Below are positions 44,881 through 53,825 of a DNA stretch of 64,000 nt, in pieces (position 1 is the stretch's first letter; the number at the start of each line of letters is the position of its first letter). Below the pieces are notes generated by a model. It did not search any database. It was not told the origin of the DNA and was given only the letters and a program-made list of their open reading frames with translations. This stretch comes from Streptomyces flavochromogenes (lineage in GTDB: Bacteria; Actinomycetota; Actinomycetes; Streptomycetales; Streptomycetaceae): assembly GCF_000717595.1 (NCBI RefSeq), contig NZ_JNZO01000020.1, positions 56,212-120,211 of the forward strand, in the 5' to 3' direction. Made by a program: the position numbers and the translations under genes.

Positions 44881-45695
44881 GGTCCCGTGGCCACCGGACG
44901 CGCGGGATCGGCGGACCACTCCGACCACGAGCCCGCGTAGAGCGCGGCCGGGATGCCCGCGATCTCCAGGGCGAGGATCTCGTGGGCCCCGGAGACGCCC
45001 GATCCGCAGTAGACCGCGACCGGGGTCCCCTCGGCGGCGCCGAGCGAGGCGAAACGGTCCCGCAGGGTGTCGGCGCCCAGGAAACGACCCTCCGCGTCCA
45101 CGTTCTCCGTCGTCGGGGCCGAGACCGCGCCCGGGATGTGCCCGCCGACCCGGTCGATCGGCTCCACGTCCCCGCGGTAGCGCTCGGCGGCCCGCGCGTC
45201 CAGGAGCAGCCCCGAGCGGGCGAACGCCGCCGCCCCGTCGGCGTCGAGCAGCCCGAGCGTGCCCGGCTCCGGCCGGAAGTCGCCCGGCTGCGGTGTGGGT
45301 ACCTTCTCCGTGAGCTCCCCCGTCCAGGCAGCGAGGCCCCCGTCCAGGACCCTGACGTCCGGGTGGCCGGCCCAGCGGAGCAGCCACCAGGCCCGGGCCG
45401 CGGCCCAGCCGAGGCCGCCGTCGTAGACCACGACCGGTGTCTCCGCGGAGACGCCCGCCCGGCGCATCGCGGCCCCGAAGGCCTCCGGGTCGGGCAGCGG
45501 GTGGCGCCCGCCGTTGCCGGGCGGGCCCGCGAGTTCCGTGTCCAGGTCGACGTAGACCGCGCCGGGGAGGTGTCCGGCCTCGTACGCCGGACGTCCGGGC
45601 GGGCCTCCCAGCGTCCAGCGGACGTCCAGGAGAACCGGCGGCCGGGCCCCGGCCGACTCGCTCAGCAGTTCGCTAACGACGATGATGGGGTTCAT
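44868..45695 (-). CDS. Sulfurtransferase (3-mercaptopyruvate/thiosulfate type)
   Basis: A 275-residue two-domain rhodanese. The N-terminal inactive domain has VLLDVRW and AGHLPGAVYVDLD. The C-terminal domain has the catalytic Cys at about 230 in CGSGVSG, closest to the mercaptopyruvate sulfurtransferase loop CGSGV rather than the thiosulfate loop. The ATG at 45695 was chosen because GAGG lies 9 bp upstream; an ATG 9 bp earlier abuts that site. Its 3' end runs into the tandem repeats. Confidence 0.9.
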   Translation of the reverse strand: MNPIIVVSELLSESAGARPPVLLDVRWTLGGPPGRPAYEAGHLPGAVYVDLDTELAGPPGNGGRHPLPDPEAFGAAMRRAGVSAETPVVVYDGGLGWAAARAWWLLRWAGHPDVRVLDGGLAAWTGELTEKVPTPQPGDFRPEPGTLGLLDADGAAAFARSGLLLDARAAERYRGDVEPIDRVGGHIPGAVSAPTTENVDAEGRFLGADTLRDRFASLGAAEGTPVAVYCGSGVSGAHEILALEIAGIPAALYAGSWSEWSADPARPVATGPDPQ

Positions 45696-45868
45696 GGGTG
45701 CCATCCTCGCGCAGCCGCGCGGCCGCGGGGGCGAGCCCGGCGTCCTCCCCGCGTCGTCGCGGCGGGATCGCGCCACTCTTTGGTGCGACCGGGGCGCGCC
45801 GCGGCCCCGTCGGTGACACCATCGGACGGGGAGCACGGGCACGACGACGGTCCGAGGAGAGAGTCACG

Positions 45869-46642
45869 ATGACCGAGGCGACTCGGCGCACACCCGGCAC
45901 ACCCTGCTGGGTGAGCTTGATGGTGCACGGGCTTGAGGCCACGCAGGAGTTCTACAACGCACTCTTCGACTGGGAGTTCGAGCCCGGTCCCCAGCATCTC
46001 GGTCCGTACGTGCGCGCGCTGCTCGACGGCAAGGAGGTGGCGGGCATCGGCCAGCTGCCCCCCGACCGGCATCTGCCGATCGCCTGGACCCCTTATCTGG
46101 CCACCGTCGACGCCGACGAGACCGCCGAGAGCATCCGCTGCTGCGGCGGCACCGTGGCCGTGGGCCCGCTGGACGCGGGCGAGGCCGGCCGGATGGCGGT
46201 CTGCTCCGACCCGGTGGGCGCGGTCTTCGGCGTCTGGCAGGCGGAGGCGCACCACGGCACGGCGACGGCGGGACCGCCCGGGACCCCCGTGTGGAACGAG
46301 CTCCTCACCTACGAGACGTCCTCGGTCGGGAAGTTCTACCGGACGGTCTTCGGCTTCGAGGTGGAGCCGGTCGTGTCCGCCGACCACGACTACGCCACGC
46401 TCCTGGTGGACGGGGCTCCGGTGGCCTCGCTGCACGGCGTCGGCAACGCGCTGCCCCGGGACCGGGGCCCGCACTGGATGACGTACTTCGAGGTCGCCGA
46501 CACGGACGCGGCCGCCCGGCTCGTCCTGCAGCTCGGCGGCCATGTCCTGCGGCCGCCGCGCGATGCCACGGCGGGGCGATCGGCCCTGGTGACGGACCCG
46601 GAGGGCGCGGTCTTCACCCTCGTCAAGTCCCCCTCCGAGTGA
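45869..46642 (+). CDS. VOC-family protein with two glyoxalase-like domains
   Basis: A 257-residue protein with two vicinal-oxygen-chelate repeats (about 13-122 and 139-254). Each has the paired-strand pattern WVSLMVHGLEATQEFYNALFDWEF / WNELLTYETSSVGKFYRTVFGFEV and ends DPVGAVFGVWQ or DPEGAVFTLV. Members include dioxygenases, lyases and resistance proteins, and the substrate is unknown. A GAGGAGAGAG site precedes the ATG. Confidence 0.88.
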   Translation: MTEATRRTPGTPCWVSLMVHGLEATQEFYNALFDWEFEPGPQHLGPYVRALLDGKEVAGIGQLPPDRHLPIAWTPYLATVDADETAESIRCCGGTVAVGPLDAGEAGRMAVCSDPVGAVFGVWQAEAHHGTATAGPPGTPVWNELLTYETSSVGKFYRTVFGFEVEPVVSADHDYATLLVDGAPVASLHGVGNALPRDRGPHWMTYFEVADTDAAARLVLQLGGHVLRPPRDATAGRSALVTDPEGAVFTLVKSPSE

Positions 46643-46718
46643 TCCGGGGAGACCGCCGCTTGCACGGCTGACACGGCGGCGCCGCCCGCGCGGCTGACAC
46701 GGCTGCGGCCGCGCCGGT

Positions 46719-46803
46719 GGACCGGGATCGGCCCCGCCGGGGCCGGGCCGGACGGGATCGGCCCCGCCGACACCGGGTCGGACGGATCGGCCCCGTCGAG
46801 ACC
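46719..46803. repeat. Degenerate 30-bp direct repeat, three units
   Basis: Three units of about 30 bp starting near 46719, 46750 and 46780 share GGACGGGATCGGCCCCGCCG with small changes. They lie just past the 3' end of the polysialyltransferase-like gene, in a 169-bp gap that otherwise holds two copies of CGGCTGACACGGC. Confidence 0.65.
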
Positions 46804-46811
46804 CGACCGTT

Positions 46812-48203
46812 TCAGCCCCGTCGGGCCCGGGCGAGGCTCCGGCGGAGGGACTGCATGCCACCCCTCCGCCCCGGCGTCTCCGTGCCGCCCGGCAGGCCGA
46901 GCTGGGTCAGCCGCTCGGCGTCGAAGTGGTGCGCGATCCCCGGGTCGCCGTGGTGCTCGGCCAGGAAGAGGGTGGCCTCCCCGCGCATTCCCGGGTGGCT
47001 CTTGTGCCGCATGCAGTAGCCGACGGCGCGGACGAGCGGGGTGAGCGAGTCCGGCGCCGCTCCGGGGACGGCGGGCTCCTCGCCCTGCTCCAGGTCGGCG
47101 ACCAGGTGGTCGACGACGGTGAGCGGGATCCGGTTGCTGTTCTCGAAGGGGGTAAGCCGTTCGAGGACCTCGACCGTGCCCACGCGCGCGACGGGGACGC
47201 CGTAGTAGACGGCGGCGGTGAACAGCGCGGTCGAGAAGCAGCCGACGACGAGCCGGGGCCTGCACCGCTCGTAGAAGGTCTCGGCGAGCAGCGGTCCGTC
47301 GAGGACGGTGAGCCGTACGCCGGACCGTTCCGCCTCGTCCTGGAGCGCCGTGGAGTAGTCGGCGGGCGCGCTCGGGTGCGGCTTGAAGACCACCGAGCGG
47401 TGTCCGGCGGCCGTGACGCCGCGGAGCATCCGTACGTGCAGCTCTTCCTCCTCCTCGGCGGTGAGGAGATCGAGGGCGGCGAGGTACTGACCGAGCATCA
47501 GGGCCGTGGGCTCGGCGGCGGCGGCCCGGACGATCTCGGGATCGTCGGCCGCCTCCTCGGCGATCTCGGCGAGGACCGCACGGAAGGCGTCGTCGGGGAC
47601 GAGCTCCGGCTCCACGCCGTACTCGCTCAGGAGGAGGGGGCGCAGGCCCGGCACCAGGTCGAGGTGGAGAACGCGGCGGATGCGGCAGGCGATGGACTGC
47701 GCGAGGTCGTTGCGGGTCGGGCCGTAGCTCATGAGGCCGTCCGCGTAGACGTGGAGGGCGCTCTCGGGGAAGCAGCCGGCCAGTGCCTTGGCCGGATTGA
47801 CCTGGATGGATTCCACGACCAGCTCCACCGGGGCGGTACCGAGGTCCCACGCGGTGCGCATCACGCGCTGCCAGAGCGGGGCGTCCTCGGGGCGGGGGGC
47901 CCAGGCGGCGGGGTGGTACGGGTGGATCGTCTCGTTCCAGTCGAGGACGCCGTCGAAACGGGCGGCGATCCGCCCGTAGCCGGTCATCGTCTCCATCCGC
48001 AGCGCCGTCTCCGGGATCTCGGCGTTGCGCGAGATCAGCAGGAGTCGGCGATGGTCCTCACGGGGGCCGAACTGGCCGGCGTCGAGCGAGGCCGCGAGGG
48101 TGGCGGCGCCGTACAGGGTGGACACCTGGAAGATCTGGACCGGGCGGCCGTCGGTGGCCGGGTCGGGCGCCGGTGCCGTGTCGGCGGCGGGTGCGGGGGC
48201 CAT
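46812..48203 (-). CDS. Polysialyltransferase-family glycosyltransferase
   Basis: A 463-residue protein. IFQVSTLYGAATLAASLDAGQF opens the first Rossmann-like half. VVFKPHPSAPADY carries the HP motif typical of bacterial alpha-2,8-polysialyltransferase-type enzymes, and LVVGCFSTALFTAAVYYGVPVARVG matches the second conserved motif. The donor need not be CMP-sialic acid in Streptomyces. It starts 4 bp after the GT2 stop, so the two form an operon for a surface glycan. The C-terminus is Arg-rich. Confidence 0.82.
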   Translation of the reverse strand: MAPAPAADTAPAPDPATDGRPVQIFQVSTLYGAATLAASLDAGQFGPREDHRRLLLISRNAEIPETALRMETMTGYGRIAARFDGVLDWNETIHPYHPAAWAPRPEDAPLWQRVMRTAWDLGTAPVELVVESIQVNPAKALAGCFPESALHVYADGLMSYGPTRNDLAQSIACRIRRVLHLDLVPGLRPLLLSEYGVEPELVPDDAFRAVLAEIAEEAADDPEIVRAAAAEPTALMLGQYLAALDLLTAEEEEELHVRMLRGVTAAGHRSVVFKPHPSAPADYSTALQDEAERSGVRLTVLDGPLLAETFYERCRPRLVVGCFSTALFTAAVYYGVPVARVGTVEVLERLTPFENSNRIPLTVVDHLVADLEQGEEPAVPGAAPDSLTPLVRAVGYCMRHKSHPGMRGEATLFLAEHHGDPGIAHHFDAERLTQLGLPGGTETPGRRGGMQSLRRSLARARRG

Positions 48204-48206
48204 GGG

Positions 48207-49172
48207 TCAGGCGGTCCTTACGGTGTCGCGCAGGCTCCGGAGGAGAGTGCTGCGGGTTGTGTCCATGGTGGAGAGGGTCTCTTCGAGGACCTGCTGCGGC
48301 ATCCGGTGCAACGCGTCGCGCACGTCGACGCGGAGCCGTGCGGCGACGGCGGGTTCGTACGTGCCGACCTTCCCCATGTGGAAGGCGATCATCGCGCAGT
48401 AGGTGCGGACCGCCTTCGGGAGGAACCGGTGCGCCTCCGCGTCCCGGGAGACGTCGGCGAGCAGGGTGTCGTACGACGGAAGGAAGTCCAGCTGCCGGTT
48501 GTCGGTGATCTGGGTGAGCGAGGTGGTGACGCCCCGGCGGTAGAAGACACCGTGCAGGGAGAGGGCCGCGAAGGTGCGTGCCTTGAGGTGGAGGCGCCAG
48601 ACCCAGAGACGGTCCTCGGCCGTTCTCAGGGACGTATCGAAACGGGATTCGCCGTTCTGGAAGAGACGGGAGCTGTAAATACCGAAGGGCACGAAGGGAT
48701 AGTCCACCATCGTCACCATGCTGGCCGGCGAGATTCCGTCACGGGGGTCCATCACGGTGTCGCGGCGCTTGGCGGGGGCATAGCGGATGTTCCGCTTCCG
48801 GCCCTCCGAGAGGACGTGGTCGGTACGGGCGAAGTCGCAGTCCAGACGCTCGATTCCGGTCACCATGGCCTTCAGGTGGCCGGGCGCGTACCAGTCGTCG
48901 CCGTCGAGGAAGGTGATGTGATCCCCGCGCGCGGCGTCGATTCCCGTGTTGCGCGCCTGGGCGACACCGCTGTTCGTCTCGTGCCGGATGACGGTGGCGT
49001 TCGGAAGCCGGTCGCGCCAGCGGTCGAGGATTTCCGGGGTTTCGTCCGTCGAGCAGTCGTCGATCAGCAGGAACTCGAATTCCGGATCCGCGTTGTTCGC
49101 CAGACTGCGCAGAGTGTCGGGCGCATAGGCTCCGACATTGTGGAACGGTACGACGACGGACAGTTTCGGCAC
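48207..49172 (-). CDS. Glycosyltransferase family 2
   Basis: A 321-residue GT-A enzyme. PKLSVVVPFHNVGAYAPDTLRSL opens it, LLIDDCSTDETPEIL and FLDGDDWYAPGHL (about 88-100) carry the nucleotide-sugar and metal-binding Asp residues, and LRTAEDRLWVWRLHL carries the ED motif. The GTG at 49172 follows GGGGA. It is upstream of and coupled to the polysialyltransferase-like gene, suggesting consecutive steps on one glycan. Confidence 0.9.
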   Translation of the reverse strand: MPKLSVVVPFHNVGAYAPDTLRSLANNADPEFEFLLIDDCSTDETPEILDRWRDRLPNATVIRHETNSGVAQARNTGIDAARGDHITFLDGDDWYAPGHLKAMVTGIERLDCDFARTDHVLSEGRKRNIRYAPAKRRDTVMDPRDGISPASMVTMVDYPFVPFGIYSSRLFQNGESRFDTSLRTAEDRLWVWRLHLKARTFAALSLHGVFYRRGVTTSLTQITDNRQLDFLPSYDTLLADVSRDAEAHRFLPKAVRTYCAMIAFHMGKVGTYEPAVAARLRVDVRDALHRMPQQVLEETLSTMDTTRSTLLRSLRDTVRTA

Positions 49173-49314
49173 TCGTAATCCCCATACTGAATCGAACAAT
49201 TAAACGCCGCTACGGCGGGTACGGTAACGCTCCACTTTTCCGGGCGAACGATCCGCGTGTGCACTCCGGGTGAACTCTTGGCGTCTCCCGTGGAACGTCC
49301 GTGCGGAAGCCGCC

Positions 49315-51930
49315 TCACGCGGCGGCAGGTCCCTCGGCCGGCTGGTGCGCCCGCCGCCCGGCCCGCCGGTGCAGGACCCCCGTGGCGATCAGGGCGAGGA
49401 GGGCGGTCAGACCGACGGCGCCGCCGAGCATGAGACCCGGTGGGCGGAAGGAGCAGGTGACCGTGTGCGCCCGGCCGTCGAGCGGGATCGCGACGAGGCC
49501 CTGGTAGGCGCGCGCGGGGCGCGGCTCCGCGTCGCCGGCGGCGCAGCGCCAGCCGGAGATGCGGGGCGCGGCGAGCACCGCGGTCCCGGTGCTGCCCGGG
49601 GGCAGTTGGGCCGTGACGGTGTGCCCTGTGGCGCGCACCTCGGTGGCCCCGGTGGCGGTCAGCTGCCGCACGGCCGAGTCGAGCCGGGCCCTGACCAGGC
49701 AGCCGACGGGCTGACGGGGCAGCCGGACCGTGCGCTCGGGGCTCAGCTCGATCCGCACCTCGCCGGACTCGGGCACCGTGCCCAGGGCACGCATGGGGGC
49801 CCGGACGGCGGGCGGCTTGCCCTCGAAGTCCACGCGCGGCTTCCCCGCGAGGGTCGCGCCGCCGCGGTACTCGGGGGCCCAGAACCAGGCCTGGGAGCCC
49901 GCCGGGCAGCGGGCGCCGACGGTCCGTCCCTGACGGGTGACGGGCGGCAGCTCGTACACGTCGGCGCCGAGGAGCCGTTCCTGCTCGGCGAACGCGGAGT
50001 CCCCGGGGTGGGTGGCGGGCCGCTTCATCGGACGGACGGTGACCAGCGGCGGTACGGGCGTGGTGGCGACGGACACCGTCGCCCGGGGCAGTGCGTCCTG
50101 GCGTACCGGTTCGGTGGGCACCGAGCGGACCCGGGTGCCGATGGAGAACAGGGCGTCGGTCACCGGGTTGTCGAGGGTGACCGGGTGGCGGCCCTTGGCG
50201 TAGTAGCCGAAGCCCAGGGAGGCGAGGGTGCGGGAGGTCACCTCGGCGGTGAGGCTGCTGTAGTAGTCGGCCCCCTGTCCGCCGACGATCAGGACATCGT
50301 TGCCGCCGGGGACCTCTCCGGGTTCCGTCCGGTACTTCGGCCAGGCGTCCGCGCGGGCCACCTCGTCCGCCACGGCGGTGTGCCAGGGGCCGATCCGCGG
50401 GGACCAGGCGACCTTGTCGCGCTGCTGCTCCTCGATCCGCTTCCCGGTGACGGCCGCCTCGCCGGCCTGCGCGGCGACGAGGAGGACGACGGCGAGGACG
50501 GGCAGGAGGCGGGCGGCCGGGGCGCGCGAGGGACGGACGGGTGCGGGTGGTTCGCCGGCCGTGGTCCCGCGGGTGTGCGGGAGGGCCGGCAGGGCGGCGG
50601 TGAGCGCGAGGGCCGCGGCCAGGCCGAAGGCCGGGTACGTCCAGCGGTCGATGTCGATGCTGCCGTGGGCCGCCCACCCGAGGAGCCCGATCAGGGTGCC
50701 GCCCGCGAGGAGCGCGGTCGGGCGGGGCACGCCGCGGGCGGCCGAGAACCAGCCGGCGACGACCAGCAGCCCGCACAGGACGAAGGTCTGCCGGTAAGGG
50801 CCGCCATTGGGCGAGGCGCCCGCGTGCCAGATCAGATGGGTCGGTTCCCACTGGAGGGAGAGCGTCACCAGGACGACCGCGGCCGACCAACCGGCCCGGA
50901 CGCGCGGGGCGACGGCCCCGTTGAAGGGCAGGGTGAGGGCGAGCGCGAGCGCGGGCGTGCCGATGTAGAGGGCGGGGCTCGCGAGGCTCGCGGTGGCCGG
51001 CAGGAACCTGGCGAGGACCTCCGCCCAGGCGGCGGGCGCGAAGGTGGATTCGGGGGTGGGATCGGCGACCTTGGTGCCGAGGAAGACGACCACGACGAGC
51101 GGCGCGGCGAGGCCGATGCCGAGGAGCACGCCCCGCGCGGCACGCAGCGCCCCGGCGAGGCGCTGTCGCGCGCCGGACGTCTCCTCGGCGGTGAGGAGCC
51201 GTACGAGCAGGACGACCGCGGCGCCGATGGTCGCCATGTACGCCGTGTAGAAGTTGGCGGTCCAGGCCAGGGCGACCACGACGGGACCGAGGACGGGTCG
51301 GCGCCCGGTGCGGGCCCACTCGCCGACCAGGCAGAGCAGCGGGAAGGCGACGAGTCCGTCGAGCCACATCGGGACGGTGGCACCGAAGGTGAAGGTCCAG
51401 CCCGAGAGGGCGTACGCGCTGCCGAGCACGGCGGCGACCGGCCAGGGGCCGGGGCGCATCCGCAGGAGCAGCAGCGCCATCGCCGCCCCGGCCGCGGTGA
51501 TCTTGACGACGGTGACGACGTACAGGGCGAGTTCGACGCGGTCCGCCGGGAAGAGCACGACGAGCAGGTCGAAGGGGCTGCTCAGATAGGTGCCGATGTC
51601 GCCGAGGAAGCCGGCACCGAAGCCGGAGTTCCAGTTGAGGAAGACATCTCCGTGGGTCTCGCCGAGGAGGAACGAGCGCCAGTACGCGTGGAACGGCAGG
51701 TACTGCTGGCCCAGGTCGACGATGTTCCTGGTCACGGGGCCGAAGGGGTAGCTGCGCGAGAGCCGGGTGGCGAGGGCGAGCAGGGCGGCGGTGAGCAGGG
51801 CGGCCGCGAGCGGACCGGCGACGGCCGGTGCGCGCAGACGGCCCCGCGGGGAGCCGGGCGGAGGCTTCGGGCCGCCCGTCCCCTCCTTGCCGTCGACCTC
51901 GTCGAGCACGGTCTCGGCGGCGGGGGGCAC
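49315..51930 (-). CDS. YfhO-family membrane glycosyltransferase-like protein
   Basis: An 871-residue protein. Around 13 membrane segments (about 35-480) are followed by a large extracytoplasmic domain and a last membrane segment near 840. The first loop (QQYLPFHAYWRSFLLGE...LNWNSGFGAGFLGDIGTYLSSPFDLL) is the YfhO signature. YfhO proteins are GT-C type enzymes that decorate teichoic acids in Firmicutes. GGAGG lies 4 bp before the GTG start. Position beside GT2 and polysialyltransferase genes supports a surface-glycan role. Confidence 0.85.
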   Translation of the reverse strand: MPPAAETVLDEVDGKEGTGGPKPPPGSPRGRLRAPAVAGPLAAALLTAALLALATRLSRSYPFGPVTRNIVDLGQQYLPFHAYWRSFLLGETHGDVFLNWNSGFGAGFLGDIGTYLSSPFDLLVVLFPADRVELALYVVTVVKITAAGAAMALLLLRMRPGPWPVAAVLGSAYALSGWTFTFGATVPMWLDGLVAFPLLCLVGEWARTGRRPVLGPVVVALAWTANFYTAYMATIGAAVVLLVRLLTAEETSGARQRLAGALRAARGVLLGIGLAAPLVVVVFLGTKVADPTPESTFAPAAWAEVLARFLPATASLASPALYIGTPALALALTLPFNGAVAPRVRAGWSAAVVLVTLSLQWEPTHLIWHAGASPNGGPYRQTFVLCGLLVVAGWFSAARGVPRPTALLAGGTLIGLLGWAAHGSIDIDRWTYPAFGLAAALALTAALPALPHTRGTTAGEPPAPVRPSRAPAARLLPVLAVVLLVAAQAGEAAVTGKRIEEQQRDKVAWSPRIGPWHTAVADEVARADAWPKYRTEPGEVPGGNDVLIVGGQGADYYSSLTAEVTSRTLASLGFGYYAKGRHPVTLDNPVTDALFSIGTRVRSVPTEPVRQDALPRATVSVATTPVPPLVTVRPMKRPATHPGDSAFAEQERLLGADVYELPPVTRQGRTVGARCPAGSQAWFWAPEYRGGATLAGKPRVDFEGKPPAVRAPMRALGTVPESGEVRIELSPERTVRLPRQPVGCLVRARLDSAVRQLTATGATEVRATGHTVTAQLPPGSTGTAVLAAPRISGWRCAAGDAEPRPARAYQGLVAIPLDGRAHTVTCSFRPPGLMLGGAVGLTALLALIATGVLHRRAGRRAHQPAEGPAAA

Positions 51931-52155
51931 ACGTCCTCCAGGGGGCGTACGGGACAGGAGCGCCCGGATGATCCGTCACGGGCCGACTGCCATTACCGCC
52001 GAGTCGGGCGACCCGTGACCGATCATCAGGCGGTGTTCCGGTACACCTCGGGTGAACTCCCGGTGTCGGGGGGCGGGGGCAGGGCGAGGCCGAGGCGGGG
52101 CGGAGGCGGGGGCCGCCGGACGGGACGGCACCCCTTGCCTGCCGGGAGAACCCCG

Positions 52156-52758
52156 TTACGCGACGAGCTCGTCGACCGTCCGGGCCACGGTGCCGAAGAG
52201 GTCGGTGATCGTGGTCAGACTCGCGGCCTGGAGCGCCTCCGACGCCGTGACGGTGCCGTCGGGGGCCTCCAGCGGGCGGGTCGCGGTGGCCTCGGCGACC
52301 ACGGTCGGGCGGTAGCCGAGGTTGAAGGCGCCCTGGGCGGTGAAGAGGACGCACATGTGCGTCATGAACCCGGCGATGACCAGGTCACCGCTGACGCCGA
52401 GGTCCTTCAGGGTCTCTTCGAGGCCGGTGGCGTGGAAGGCGTTCGGGAACTGCTTGACGACGATCTTCTCGCCCTCGATCGGAGCGACCTCGTCGCTGAT
52501 CGCGCCGATCTCGGCCCGGATGTCGTAGGGAGTGCCCTCGCCGCCGTCGTTGACGATGTGCACGACGGGCGCACCCGCGGCGCGGGCGGCGGCGAGCAGG
52601 CGCGCGCCGGCGGCCACGGCCTTGTCGGCCCCGTCGAGCCGCATGACGCCGGCACGGTAGGTGTTCTGGAAGTCGATCATGATCAGCGCCGACTCGCTCA
52701 GACGGGGCAGGTCCTGGGGAAGGCCGATCACATCACGGAGGGTGGTGGAGGCGGTCAT
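52156..52758 (-). CDS. Isochorismatase-like cysteine hydrolase
   Basis: A 200-residue hydrolase with the catalytic triad in order: Asp29 in IMIDFQNTY, Lys102 in VVKQFPNAF and Cys136 in FMTHMCV. Members cleave amides such as nicotinamide, or vinyl ethers such as isochorismate; the substrate is unknown. It lies 40 bp after the MBL lipoprotein gene on the same strand and is probably controlled by the same TetR operator. Confidence 0.9.
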   Translation of the reverse strand: MTASTTLRDVIGLPQDLPRLSESALIMIDFQNTYRAGVMRLDGADKAVAAGARLLAAARAAGAPVVHIVNDGGEGTPYDIRAEIGAISDEVAPIEGEKIVVKQFPNAFHATGLEETLKDLGVSGDLVIAGFMTHMCVLFTAQGAFNLGYRPTVVAEATATRPLEAPDGTVTASEALQAASLTTITDLFGTVARTVDELVA

Positions 52759-52798
52759 GGTGGTTCCTTTCGTACGGGGCTGAGAGAGGGATCGGGCT

Positions 52799-53689
52799 TC
52801 AGGAGAGGTTCTTCGGGGTGCCGTCCGGCGCGAGGTCGACGAGCTCGGCCTCGATTCCCCGCTCCTCGAAGGCCCGCACGAGGGACCGCATGTCCTCGGA
52901 GTAGATGTTCCAGCTGTCGGTGTGCACCGGAACGACCTTGCGCGGGGCCAGTTCCTTCGCCACGCGGGCGGCGTTCGCCGAGGTCAGGGTCAGTGGCGCG
53001 TTGTCGAGGATCGCGGGGGTGCGGGCCGCGCCGGCGAAGAGGACGACGGTGTCGACGGGGCCGATGTCCTTCCTGACGCGGGCACCGACCTCCTGGGCGA
53101 CCTTGACCGAGGCGTTGTCGCCGGAGACGTAGGTGGTGGGGACACCGTTGCCGCTGAGGACGAAGCCGGTGACCTCGCCGTCCGCGCCGCGGTCCACGCC
53201 GTCGGGGCCGTGCAGGGCGGGCACCGCGGTGACCTCGACAGCGCCGACCGCGGTTTTCAGCTCCTGGGATTCCCAGCTCTTCAGGGCGGTGACGTGGTCG
53301 CCGAGACGCTTGCGCGCTCCGGGCGTGGAGAGCACGACGGGCACGTCCTGGAGCAGGGCGCGGCCCGAGTCGTCGAGGTTGTCGTCGTGCTGGTCGTGCG
53401 AGAGCAGGACGGCGTCGATCGTGCCGAGCTCGTCGACGCCGAGGGCGGGTGCCCGGAGCTTCTCCAGGCCGCTCCGGTACTTCTTCGGCGGGTCGAAGGT
53501 CGGGTCGAGCAGGATGCGCAGGCCGCCGATCTCCAGGATCGTCGTCGGCCCGCCGACGTGCGTGGCGGTGAACGGCCGCGCCCGGTCGCCGCTTTCCTCG
53601 TCCTCGCCGCCGCAGGCGGCGAGGAGGGTCACGCCCACGGTGGCCGCCACGGCCCCTGAGGCGACGCGGCGGAACGTCGAACGGTTCAT
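52799..53689 (-). CDS. MBL-fold hydrolase lipoprotein
   Basis: A 296-residue protein. A signal peptide with a lipobox (LLAACGG, about 22-28) indicates membrane anchoring outside the cell. An UlaG/Lactamase_B_2-type fold follows with ILLDPTFDPP, the metal motif LLSHDQHDDNLDDSG and TYVSGDNAS...VLFAGAARTP, ending with VVPVHTDSW. The activity is unknown. It is divergent from the TetR gene with a perfect palindrome between them. Confidence 0.87.
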   Translation of the reverse strand: MNRSTFRRVASGAVAATVGVTLLAACGGEDEESGDRARPFTATHVGGPTTILEIGGLRILLDPTFDPPKKYRSGLEKLRAPALGVDELGTIDAVLLSHDQHDDNLDDSGRALLQDVPVVLSTPGARKRLGDHVTALKSWESQELKTAVGAVEVTAVPALHGPDGVDRGADGEVTGFVLSGNGVPTTYVSGDNASVKVAQEVGARVRKDIGPVDTVVLFAGAARTPAILDNAPLTLTSANAARVAKELAPRKVVPVHTDSWNIYSEDMRSLVRAFEERGIEAELVDLAPDGTPKNLS

Positions 53690-53775
53690 GGGGAACACCC
53701 GGCTCTCTCGTTGCGAACGGTCGGACGGCCCGGGGGCGGCGCCCGACCCCCGGGATGTTCTCAACGCTAACACAG

Positions 53776-53796
53776 TTCGTAATCATCGATTACGAA
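53776..53796. promoter_or_regulatory. Perfect palindromic TetR operator
   Basis: TTCGTAATC and its exact complement GATTACGAA lie 3 bp apart in the 136-bp gap between the divergent MBL lipoprotein and TetR genes. Its size and placement are those of a TetR-family operator that would repress both transcription units. Confidence 0.85.
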
Positions 53797-53825
53797 CGGC
53801 TATGAGCGCTGATATCGTGAGAGGC

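Noticed and set aside
49269..52056. CGGGTGAACTC direct repeats on both sides of the YfhO gene (near 49269 and 52046), as a possible insertion footprint
   Set aside because: Only 11 bp match, there is no transposase or inverted repeat, and the gene has native composition.
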